Shown in pieces: positions 1-5,626 of a stretch of 9,260 nt of DNA. The notes beneath the pieces were generated by a model that was given only the letters and a program-made list of their open reading frames with translations, was not told where the DNA came from and did no database searches. Position 1 is the first letter of the stretch. Each line of letters starts with the position of its first letter. The DNA is from Desulfobacterales bacterium (GTDB lineage: Bacteria; Desulfobacterota; Desulfobacteria; Desulfobacterales; C00003060): the NCBI GenBank assembly GCA_030629475.1, contig DAOVOU010000052.1:1-9260 (forward strand). Direction: 5' to 3'. A program made the translations under genes and the position numbers.

Positions 1-2142
1 GGAAAAATCTCCTTGGATAATTCTCGTCAGGGCTAAAAACAGGCTATCATCTTCGGTCACAGTCACCACATCACGCGTGGCAATGTCTTCCGCGGTCAAC
101 GTCTTCTCGGCATTTTCATCAAAGGTTTTCTGGCAGTCGGACAAGGAAAGTATACCGATCAACTGGCCCGGGGCATCAACTACAGGGAAGGTATTAAACT
201 TGCTGTGGTATACAAATTCCCTGAGTTGTTTGAGCGGCATATCTGAGCGGATCGTTTCTATTTCTCGCCTCATAGCCCGGCCTACGGGTATGTTTTTTAG
301 TTGGCTGACTTCACGATCTGATTCTATCTCGACTCTATGGTATGTCGATTTGATTTCTTGAACCTTCTGGTTATAATACTGGATGACCTCCCTGCGATCT
401 AGCATCCCTATCAAAATCGTGTGGTCTTCTTCCTTGACAACAGGGAGCCTGTGAAGGTTGCGAATGGTAAATTTCTTGAGTACTTCATTCAGATCTTCAG
501 AGGGTGTTGTGACGATGATATCCGGGTTGGCGATATCTTCCATGACCACAAGATCGCCAATTGCCTGATCGAAGAGGATGCCTCGAATATCGTTAATGGA
601 GAAAATGCCCGTCAGCCTGTTTTCCTTGTTCACCACCGGGAAGTAATGCTGATCGGTCGAAGAAAACATCTTTCTGAAAGCCGAAAACGGCATATCTTCA
701 GGGACCAATTCGACCTTTCTCACCTGAGGCATAAGTTCTTTCACCCGAATGGTGCCAAGAACGTCAACAAAAAAGTCTCCGCGGTGTGCATTGGAGTCTA
801 TCTTGGTTCGTACCTGCTTTACATAAATGGTCCATTTCCGTGAAAGCAAGAAAGCAAGGGAGCAGACCATCAGGCTGGGCAGCAGCAGATGATATGAGTT
901 CGTCATCTCGCTAACAAAGATAATGGTTGAGATTGGGGCATTGGAAACAGCGGCAAAGAACCCCGCCATGCCGACCACCACAAAGGCCCCAGGCTGTGTC
1001 ACAATCCCTGGTACAATGGCATGGAAGGTCCTGCCTACTGCCCCTCCCAAGGCTGCGCCGATGACAACAGACGGGCCAAAGACACCACCGCTGCCCCCGG
1101 AACCGATGGAAAAAGAGGTGGTGAATATCTTTCCTATGGCTATGCCGAGGAGAAGAAGTATGGGCAGTTGATTGTCCAGGGCCATTTGAGCAAAGCCGTA
1201 GCCAAAGGACAAGGTTTCAGGGAGAAAAAAACCGATGGCTCCTGTACACAGGCCTCCAATGGCCGGCTTGATATGATTTGGGATCTTTACGGCCCTGGCG
1301 ATGCGTTGGACGCCATAAAAGGACTTGATATACAGTATCCCCCCTCCAACCAAGACGAATGCAAGCACAATGTAAGGCCCCAGTTCCAAGGGGTTTTGAA
1401 AAACAAAATCCTGAGATTCAAATAGCGAACCCCATCCAAAGAAGAGGCAGAAGAGGCAGTAGGCAACGACCGAAGAGATGCCAGCCGGGATGATCACCTC
1501 TGATTCAAATTCCGGGTCACGGTAAAGCACCTCGGCCGCAAAGAGGGCCCCGGCAAGGGGTGCCCGAAAGATGCTTCCCACGCCTGCTCCTATGCCTGCC
1601 GCCAACATGATGCGACGCTGCCGATCAGAGAGTTTCAACTTTGTCGCAAGGAACGAGCCAAATCCGGCCCCGATTTGAGCGATGGGCCCCTCGCGACCTC
1701 CTGAGCCGCCAGAGGTTATGGTGATCGCAGAGGCGATGGTCTTGATAAAAGGTATTCTTCCTCGGATAAACCCGCCCTTATTGTGATAGGCATCGATGGC
1801 CGCATCCGTGCCATGGCCTTCTGCCTCGGGTGCAAAGGTATACACAAGCCATCCGCTCATAATGCCTCCCAGAGCCGGGAGAAAGAAGAGCATCCAGCGA
1901 TTAAAGGGTGTGTCCGTTGGGTGGAAAAGGTGAGGCTCTCCAGCAGGCGGGGGCGGGCGGTAGCCTGCTATTTGATCCATGAAGATATGCGAGCCCATCT
2001 GGCATAGATACTGAAAGGCCATAGCGCCCAGACCGGCAATGAGTCCTATCAGGACATAGTAGAATATCCATTTCCCTGCCGTGGTAATGCGGGTACTTCC
2101 GATCTTCAGAATGGAATAGCTGGACCGCCCTTTCTTTTTCAA
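1..2142 (-). CDS. ClC-family chloride channel with four CBS motifs (C-terminus cut by window edge)
   Basis: This inner-membrane protein should carry chloride or a similar anion. The frame is open for 714 codons from 2142 to base 1 with no stop, so the C-terminus is missing. Residues about 20-435 form the hydrophobic ClC core. A GHG stands where the GSGIP loop lies (109-111). GREGP (149-153) carries the gating glutamate E151, and GGVFGP contains F355 of the GxFxP ion-binding loop. The position of the proton-path glutamate of ClC exchangers is a valine (E204-V205), as in channel-type members, so I infer a channel rather than a H+/Cl- antiporter. Four CBS motifs follow at about 466-515, 533-590, 619-670 and 682 to the edge; most ClC proteins have one pair. 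No ATG lies near the N-terminus. I chose TTG at 2142 because AAAAGG sits 8 bases upstream; TTG at 2163 is the alternative. Family assignment is very sure, the start less so. Confidence 0.93.
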   Translation of the reverse strand, partial: MKKKGRSSYSILKIGSTRITTAGKWIFYYVLIGLIAGLGAMAFQYLCQMGSHIFMDQIAGYRPPPPAGEPHLFHPTDTPFNRWMLFFLPALGGIMSGWLVYTFAPEAEGHGTDAAIDAYHNKGGFIRGRIPFIKTIASAITITSGGSGGREGPIAQIGAGFGSFLATKLKLSDRQRRIMLAAGIGAGVGSIFRAPLAGALFAAEVLYRDPEFESEVIIPAGISSVVAYCLFCLFFGWGSLFESQDFVFQNPLELGPYIVLAFVLVGGGILYIKSFYGVQRIARAVKIPNHIKPAIGGLCTGAIGFFLPETLSFGYGFAQMALDNQLPILLLLGIAIGKIFTTSFSIGSGGSGGVFGPSVVIGAALGGAVGRTFHAIVPGIVTQPGAFVVVGMAGFFAAVSNAPISTIIFVSEMTNSYHLLLPSLMVCSLAFLLSRKWTIYVKQVRTKIDSNAHRGDFFVDVLGTIRVKELMPQVRKVELVPEDMPFSAFRKMFSSTDQHYFPVVNKENRLTGIFSINDIRGILFDQAIGDLVVMEDIANPDIIVTTPSEDLNEVLKKFTIRNLHRLPVVKEEDHTILIGMLDRREVIQYYNQKVQEIKSTYHRVEIESDREVSQLKNIPVGRAMRREIETIRSDMPLKQLREFVYHSKFNTFPVVDAPGQLIGILSLSDCQKTFDENAEKTLTAEDIATRDVVTVTEDDSLFLALTRIIQGDFS

Positions 2143-2181
2143 AGGAATTGCCTTTTTATTCAATCTTTGGTACTGGACGTT

Positions 2182-2205
2182 TCGTTATTCGGGAATCGTT
2201 ATTCG
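2182..2205. repeat. Tandem TCGTTATTCG direct repeat
   Basis: The 10-mer TCGTTATTCG occurs at 2182-2191 and again at 2196-2205, a period of 14 bases. Its reverse complement CGAATAACGA recurs at 5684-5693 in the spacer upstream of lysS. The copies lie upstream of the ClC start codon on the minus strand, inside the leader predicted from the promoter at 2348-2376. It looks like a fragment of a dispersed intergenic repeat; no function can be assigned. Confidence 0.6.
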
Positions 2206-2221
2206 TTCACCAAAACCCAAT

Positions 2222-2329
2222 CACGAAGGTACGAAAGCACGAAAAAAGGGGTTTATTTTTTTAGCCCTTGGGCCTTTCGTGTTTTCCCCTTTTTGTGTTT
2301 TCGTGGTAAGTTTTTTTCACGATTCACGA
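2222..2329. repeat. CACGAA-rich imperfect inverted repeat
   Basis: The left part (2222-2251) repeats the core CACGAA/TACGAAAG and ends in AAAAAAGGGG. The right part contains CTTTCGTG (2274-2281) and CCCC, a T run and TTTTCGTG (2286-2305), largely complementary to the left. A further CACGA pair follows at 2318-2329. The spacer between the arms is T-rich. Transcribed leftward, this could fold into a long imperfect hairpin in the ClC mRNA leader. Such low-complexity palindromes turn up between genes in many deltaproteobacterial genomes as far as I recall; I know no established function. Confidence 0.65.
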
Positions 2330-2355
2330 AAAGCGTAGATCTATTAATTTATAAT
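2323..2355 (+). promoter_or_regulatory. Possible promoter -10 box for the aminotransferase gene
   Basis: A perfect TATAAT lies at 2350-2355 on the plus strand, 54 bases before the ATG at 2410. The -35 region is poor: TTCACG at 2323 is too far away and the normally spaced hexamer has little match. The box overlaps the minus-strand -10 (2348-2353), so the two promoters could not be occupied at the same time. Confidence is limited by the missing -35. Confidence 0.35.
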
Positions 2356-2376
2356 GAGGCTCATACCCTCGGTCAA
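2348..2376 (-). promoter_or_regulatory. Sigma-70-type promoter for the ClC gene
   Basis: On the minus strand the -35 box is TTGACC (2376-2371, five of six consensus bases). It is followed by exactly 17 bases and the -10 box TATAAA (2353-2348, five of six). Transcription should begin near 2341, giving a leader of about 200 bases ahead of the TTG at 2142. That leader would include the CACGAA inverted repeat. This is the best sigma-70-like promoter in the window. Confidence 0.6.
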
Positions 2377-2395
2377 GAGAAAAGGTTCGAGGAGA

Positions 2396-2406
2396 TTGAG
2401 GAGGGG
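2396..2406 (+). promoter_or_regulatory. Ribosome binding site that fixes the aminotransferase start
   Basis: The purine-rich stretch TTGAGGAGGGG ends 3 bases before the ATG at 2410, with the GAGG core about 6-8 bases away. It supports 2410 rather than the in-frame ATG at 2167, which has no such site. The resulting 397-residue protein also matches the family's usual length. Confidence 0.8.
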
Positions 2407-2409
2407 CTA

Positions 2410-3603
2410 ATGTTCTTATCCGAACGAATCAAGGCGATCAAGCCGTCTCCTACCCTGGCCATAAACGCAAAGGCTGTGTCCATGAGACAGGCGGGTGTGG
2501 ATGTGATCAGCTTCGGTGTTGGAGAACCCGATTTTGATACCCCCAGACACATCAGGGATGAGGCCATGCGGGCCATGGAGGATGGATTTACACGATATAC
2601 GGCCGTGGGTGGTATTCCTGAGCTTAAAGATGCTATCATAGAAAAATTTCGGCGCGATAACAACCTCAGTTACGAACGTGACGAGGTAATGGTTTCCTGC
2701 GGAGGAAAACACGTTCTCTACAACCTGGCTCATGCCTTGTTGAACCCAGGCGATGAGGTGATAATCCCTGCCCCGTACTGGGTATCCTATCCACCGATTG
2801 TGATTCTTGCTGGTGCTGATCCTGTGATTGTTAGAACAGGGGAAGCAGATGATTTTAAATTGTCGCCAGAGTCTCTTGAGACGGCCATTACGCCTCGAAC
2901 AAAACTGTTGATTCTCAACAGCCCTTCCAACCCGACTGGTTCGGTCTACACCGAATCCGAGTTGGATGCCTTGGCCAAGGTGATCTTAAAATATGATATT
3001 GGGGTCGTTTCAGATGAAATCTATGAAAAACTGATCTTTGACGATAGATCCTTTTGCAGCATTGCCCAGGTGAGTGAGGAGGTAAAATCTAAGACCTTTG
3101 TCGTAAATGGGCTATCCAAGACCTATGCGATGACTGGCTGGCGCATCGGATATGTGGCCGGAGCGCGTGAAGTCATTGCAGGGATGACAAAAATCCAGAG
3201 CCAGAGCACCTCAAACCCCAACTCCATAGCACAGAAGGCTGCGGTTGCGGCCTTGAACGGACCACAAGGTTTCATCCAAACCATGGTCCAGGCCTTTGAC
3301 GAGCGGCGGAGATACCTATTACAGCGCTTGAATGCCATTACAGGAGTCCATTGCAATGTGCCTGGCGGGGCCTTCTATGCATTTCCGAATTTCAGCTATT
3401 ATTTCAGTGCCAAGACGGAAGGAACAACCATAAAGGGTTCCGCCGGCCTTTGTGAGCACCTTTTAGCCGCAGCACGGGTGGCCCTGGTACCAGGAATAGC
3501 CTTTGGTGATGACAGTTTTATAAGATTTTCCTATGCAACAGGTCTTGGAACCATAAAGGAAGGGCTCGACAGAATAGAGGATGCTCTTGGGAAGCTGGTT
3601 TAG
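2410..3603 (+). CDS. Class I PLP aminotransferase, aspartate/prephenate aminotransferase type
   Basis: This cytoplasmic enzyme transfers an amino group between an amino acid and a 2-oxo acid through pyridoxal phosphate; aspartate/2-oxoglutarate is the likeliest pair. The product is 397 residues, typical of the bacterial I-gamma AspAT group. Visible family features are FGVGEPDFDTP (35-45), the cofactor-stacking aromatic in APYWVSYP (W124), NSPSNPTG (170-177, N174), SDEIYE with D202, the Schiff-base lysine K237 in LSKTYAMTGWRIGY, and R372 in the IRFSYATG carboxylate-binding segment. All catalytic residues are present. Members of this group can also aminate prephenate to arogenate, which the sequence alone does not decide. 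The gene stands alone: the ClC gene diverges upstream and the PxxKW gene converges downstream. The start at 2410 follows a strong ribosome binding site. Confidence 0.95.
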   Translation: MFLSERIKAIKPSPTLAINAKAVSMRQAGVDVISFGVGEPDFDTPRHIRDEAMRAMEDGFTRYTAVGGIPELKDAIIEKFRRDNNLSYERDEVMVSCGGKHVLYNLAHALLNPGDEVIIPAPYWVSYPPIVILAGADPVIVRTGEADDFKLSPESLETAITPRTKLLILNSPSNPTGSVYTESELDALAKVILKYDIGVVSDEIYEKLIFDDRSFCSIAQVSEEVKSKTFVVNGLSKTYAMTGWRIGYVAGAREVIAGMTKIQSQSTSNPNSIAQKAAVAALNGPQGFIQTMVQAFDERRRYLLQRLNAITGVHCNVPGGAFYAFPNFSYYFSAKTEGTTIKGSAGLCEHLLAAARVALVPGIAFGDDSFIRFSYATGLGTIKEGLDRIEDALGKLV

Positions 3604-3684
3604 TCAGTGGACAGGGCTCAGTAGTCAGTGGTCAGTGGACAGTAGTCAATGACCGTTGACTGACCACTGACCACTGACCACTGA
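3602..3684. repeat. GTCAGTGG-based palindrome between convergent genes
   Basis: The left arm carries AGTCAGTGG and GTCAGTGG units (3602-3640); the right arm carries their reverse complement as three ACTGACC-type units (3660-3684). GTCAGTGGTCAGTGG at 3624-3638 pairs exactly with 3664-3678. The tip is AGTCAA (3644-3649), a 6-base loop, then TTGACT (3656-3661). The hairpin would be long and stable. It begins at the aminotransferase stop codon and ends 10 bases before the stop of the convergent PxxKW gene. It may protect or separate the two 3' ends, but lacks a T tract and so is not a canonical terminator. Confidence 0.8.
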
Positions 3685-3689
3685 TCTCT

Positions 3690-3710
3690 AAACCTAGCGG
3701 GTTTTTCTCT
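3690..3710 (+). terminator. Weak candidate terminator after the aminotransferase
   Basis: AAACC (3690-3694), a five-base loop and GGTTT (3700-3704) are followed by TTCTCT. The five-base-pair stem is short and AT-rich, and it overlaps the last codons of the PxxKW gene. It might act together with the adjacent long palindrome to end rightward transcription. Weak evidence. Confidence 0.2.
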
Positions 3711-3972
3711 TGGATGCCTTGAGTGGATTGATCCTGGTATTTTTGGTCTGGGTTTCCTTTGTAACGTGGGTGGCGAAGTTGCAATCGCCATTTCTCCACT
3801 TGACCAAAGGATCCGGACAGGCCGTGCAATACCAGCCGGAAACGAACTCTGAAGCGCGGCTACATCCATGGCATTCCTCCACGATTTGGTGGCAAACCCC
3901 ACCATTAAAGGAACAACCTTTCTTGGTCATAAAGATGCACTCCAACCCTTTCTTTACACTTGTACAAACCAT
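3694..3972 (-). CDS. PxxKW-family cysteine-rich small protein
   Basis: This is a 92-residue protein of unknown function. It has nine cysteines, at residues 3, 12, 20, 27, 34, 37, 50, 53 and 65 by my count, with CxxC spacing at 34-37 and 50-53. The PLVKW segment gives the family its name, and the tail is lysine/arginine-rich and ends in a KASKR motif. I recognise the pattern as the PxxKW cysteine-rich family known mainly from sulfate-reducing and related deltaproteobacteria. No signal peptide or membrane segment is visible, so it is probably cytoplasmic. The cysteines suggest metal or iron-sulfur binding, which is inference. The frame can be extended to GTG at 3981, but that codon lies inside a GGAGGTGAT ribosome binding site, so ATG at 3972 is the start. 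It has its own promoter and diverges from pilC. Confidence 0.85.
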   Translation of the reverse strand: MVCTSVKKGLECIFMTKKGCSFNGGVCHQIVEECHGCSRASEFVSGWYCTACPDPLVKWRNGDCNFATHVTKETQTKNTRINPLKASKRKTR

Positions 3973-3977
3973 CGGAA

Positions 3978-3987
3978 TCACCTCCCT
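3978..3987 (-). promoter_or_regulatory. Near-perfect ribosome binding site of the PxxKW gene
   Basis: On the minus strand GGGAGGTGAT is a near-perfect complement of the 16S rRNA 3' end, with GGAGG 8 bases before the ATG at 3972. It contains the alternative GTG start and so argues against it. Such a strong site suggests the protein is made in quantity. Confidence 0.85.
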
Positions 3988-4008
3988 TCGATAGCAAAAA
4001 TCTTGGCG

Positions 4009-4037
4009 TTCTTATCAACCCATTTTGGGCTTGTCAA
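4009..4037 (-). promoter_or_regulatory. Candidate sigma-70-type promoter for the PxxKW gene
   Basis: On the minus strand a perfect -35 TTGACA (4037-4032) is followed by 17 bases and a poor -10, TAAGAA (4014-4009). The leader would be about 30 bases. CCCA-TTT-TGGG (4019-4029) sits between the boxes and could be a small operator. The weak -10 keeps confidence moderate. Confidence 0.4.
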
Positions 4038-4041
4038 CAAG
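4030..4041. promoter_or_regulatory. CTTGT-N2-ACAAG dyad, possible activator site for pilC
   Basis: Two perfect 5-base arms flank CA. The centre lies about 120 bases upstream of the predicted pilC transcription start, a usual distance for a sigma-54 activator. The TGTC core recalls PilR-type sites. The dyad also covers the -35 box of the PxxKW promoter, so a bound protein could repress that gene. The activator identity is inference. Confidence 0.3.
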
Positions 4042-4129
4042 ATTATGTACACTTTATGGCAACGCTATTCCACCAGAGCGGCCTTGCTTATCGAGAAATC
4101 CGCCATTTGTGAATTGAAAACCTGTTGAG

Positions 4130-4145
4130 TGGCCGGCTTTTTGCA
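4130..4145 (+). promoter_or_regulatory. Sigma-54 (RpoN) promoter upstream of pilC
   Basis: TGGCCGG, four bases, then TTGCA fits the -24/-12 consensus TGGCACG-N4-TTGCA at all but two fixed positions. The diagnostic GG (4131-4132) and GC (4143-4144) are exactly 10 bases apart. Transcription should begin near 4156, leaving a leader of about 140 bases before pilC. Sigma-54 control with the PilS/PilR system is established for pilin genes in several proteobacteria; its use here for pilC is inferred. Confidence 0.6.
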
Positions 4146-4226
4146 TGACATTCATGGATGGACACGAGGACGGAAGCTACTGTTGTATTTGAGGAACACT
4201 GATGATAAATTGAGTATTTACAATTC

Positions 4227-4247
4227 AAGAATCAAGAGCTTGTTCTT
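4227..4247. repeat. Imperfect palindrome in the pilC leader
   Basis: AAGAATCAAG, AG, then CTTGTTCTT: the arms match over nine bases with one bulged T and a two-base centre. It lies about 70 bases after the predicted sigma-54 start and 50 before the pilC ATG. It might be a regulator site or an RNA hairpin; it is too short to decide. Confidence 0.35.
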
Positions 4248-4253
4248 CAAATA

Positions 4254-4281
4254 GTCAATCGTCAATCGAAAATCGTCAATC
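4254..4281. repeat. GTCAATC direct repeats just upstream of pilC
   Basis: GTCAATC occurs at 4254-4260, 4261-4267 and 4275-4281, with AATCGAAAATC between the second and third copies. The last copy ends about 7 bases before the pilC ribosome binding site. A related TCAATCGCGAATCGAATAACG lies at 5673-5692 before lysS, so this may be a fragment of the same intergenic repeat family. Confidence 0.55.
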
Positions 4282-4297
4282 ATAGATGAGGTGAACT

Positions 4298-5509
4298 ATG
4301 CCGGTCTTTATTTGGAAAGGAGAAAACAGAAAGGGGACAACCCAGAAGGGTGAAATAGAGGCCCCTCATGAGAGGGCAGTGCGTGCGCAACTGGGTCGTA
4401 TGCAGATAAAACCTACGAAGATAAAGCAAAAGTCGAAGGATCTTTTTGAAAATGTCTCCTTCATGCAACCCAAGGTACAAACAGCCGAGGTGGTGGTGTT
4501 TGCAAGACAATTTGCAACCATGATCGATGCCGGACTCCCGCTGATTCAGAGCCTTGATATTCTGTACTCCCAGCAAGAGAACAAAACCTTTAAGAAAACC
4601 TTGAAGGAGATCAAGGACTCTGTGGAACAAGGCTCAACCCTTGCGGATGCCCTAGGAAAATACCCCAATATTTTTGACGACCTGTTTGTTAACATGGTTG
4701 CAGCCGGCGAAGTGGGCGGCATCTTAGATACAATCTTGGATCGCCTTTCCGGTTACATGGAAAAGGCCATGAAACTGAAGAAACAGGTCAAGGGAGCCAT
4801 GACCTATCCCATTATTGTCCTTGTTATCGCCGCTCTCGTGGTCGGTGTGATCTTGGTCTTTGTAATCCCGGTTTTTCAGAAGATGTTTGCTGATTTTGGG
4901 GGGGCCCTTCCAGTCCCTACCCAGATCGTGGTGGGCATTAGCAACTTTGTCAAAGGCAATATCCATTACATAATCGGCGCAGTCGTGCTTTTTGTTTTTG
5001 CATTCAAGCGGTTTTATTCCACTGAAAAGGGACGTGTGTTGGTGGACGACATTATGCTCAAGCTGCCTGTCTTCGGCCCCCTCTTGCGCAAGGTCGCCGT
5101 GGCCAAGTTTACGCGGACCATGAGCACCATGATCAGCAGCGGGGTGCCCATCTTGGAGGCACTGGACATAGTGGCAAAGACGGCGGGCAACAAGACCGTT
5201 GAAGCGGCTATCTACAAGGTCCAATCGGCTATCACAGAGGGGCGCACGATGGCAGACCCCATGAGTGAGAGCGGGGTGTTTCCGTCCATGGTGTGTCAGA
5301 TGGTGGCAGTGGGAGAGTCTACAGGGGCCCTGGATGCCATGCTGGGAAAAATAGCCGATTTTTACGATGATGAGGTAGATGCTGCAGTTGGGAATCTGAC
5401 CGCTATGATTGAGCCGTTTATGATGGCGTTTTTGGGTGTTACCATCGGTGGGCTGGTTGTTTCCATGTATTTGCCTATTTTCAAGATGGCGAGCATAGTT
5501 GGCGGATAG
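4298..5509 (+). CDS. pilC: Type IV pilus inner-membrane platform protein PilC (GspF family)
   Basis: PilC sits in the inner membrane and links the PilB/PilT motor ATPases to pilin assembly and removal. At 403 residues it has the usual length. The N-terminus (VFIWKGENRKGTTQKGEIEA) matches the pilus PilC type. Two T2SSF domains follow, at about 69-192 and 272-394, each with the GE.GG.LD or GESTGALD signature (137-144, 339-346) and a conserved helix such as ARQFATMIDAGLPL. Predicted membrane segments are about 170-193, 222-240 and 373-396. The start is supported by GAGGTGA 3 bases upstream. Unusually, no pilB, pilT or pilin gene lies beside it, so the rest of the machine must be elsewhere. GspF of type II secretion is the alternative, but the N-terminus and length favour PilC. 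A sigma-54-type promoter lies upstream. Confidence 0.93.
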   Translation: MPVFIWKGENRKGTTQKGEIEAPHERAVRAQLGRMQIKPTKIKQKSKDLFENVSFMQPKVQTAEVVVFARQFATMIDAGLPLIQSLDILYSQQENKTFKKTLKEIKDSVEQGSTLADALGKYPNIFDDLFVNMVAAGEVGGILDTILDRLSGYMEKAMKLKKQVKGAMTYPIIVLVIAALVVGVILVFVIPVFQKMFADFGGALPVPTQIVVGISNFVKGNIHYIIGAVVLFVFAFKRFYSTEKGRVLVDDIMLKLPVFGPLLRKVAVAKFTRTMSTMISSGVPILEALDIVAKTAGNKTVEAAIYKVQSAITEGRTMADPMSESGVFPSMVCQMVAVGESTGALDAMLGKIADFYDDEVDAAVGNLTAMIEPFMMAFLGVTIGGLVVSMYLPIFKMASIVGG

Positions 5510-5626
5510 GGCCAACGACTCGGGCCCAGTCTCAGATTTGCCTATATCCAAATATCCCTGGACACCCTGTCAACAGGGCCAAGGGAGCACCTTCACCCTA
5601 TACCTCCTATACCTCAACAGAATAGA

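Larger units (their letters stand above)
2143..2409. other. Divergent intergenic region between the ClC gene and the aminotransferase gene
   Basis: This 267-base spacer separates the two divergent genes. It holds a tandem TCGTTATTCG repeat (2182-2205), a CACGAA-rich inverted repeat (2222-2329), overlapping divergent promoter elements (2348-2376) and the aminotransferase ribosome binding site (2396-2406). The aminotransferase reading frame happens to stay open back to an ATG at 2167, which would add 81 residues. Those codons run through the repeat and encode nothing like the family N-terminus, so I treat the region as non-coding. Confidence 0.8.
3973..4297. other. Divergent intergenic control region between the PxxKW gene and pilC
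   Basis: This spacer of 325 bases has no convincing gene; open frames crossing it are AT-rich and resemble nothing. It holds, left to right, the PxxKW ribosome binding site, a candidate sigma-70 promoter for that gene (4009-4037), a CTTGT-N2-ACAAG dyad (4030-4041), a sigma-54 promoter toward pilC (4130-4145), an imperfect palindrome (4227-4247), three GTCAATC repeats (4254-4281) and the pilC ribosome binding site (about 4288-4294). Confidence 0.75.

Noticed and set aside
77..1425. Several plus-strand open frames (77-361, 421-843, 923-1171, 1021-1425)
   Set aside because: They lie opposite the continuous, well-conserved ClC/CBS coding frame and resemble no family.
3602..3684. CRISPR-like repeats
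   Set aside because: The units are 8-10 bases, nearly contiguous and mirrored; there are no unique spacers of constant length.
3710..4128. Plus-strand frames of 94 and 86 codons
   Set aside because: They are antisense to the PxxKW gene, whose cysteine pattern, motif and ribosome binding site support the minus strand.
4130..4145. tRNA or riboswitch in the pilC leader
   Set aside because: I see no cloverleaf, T-loop motif or known aptamer core in 3990-4297; only promoter-like motifs and short dyads.
4724..5551. A 275-codon minus-strand open frame
   Set aside because: It is antisense to pilC, rich in His, Asp and Gly from the complementary codons, and has no recognisable domain.
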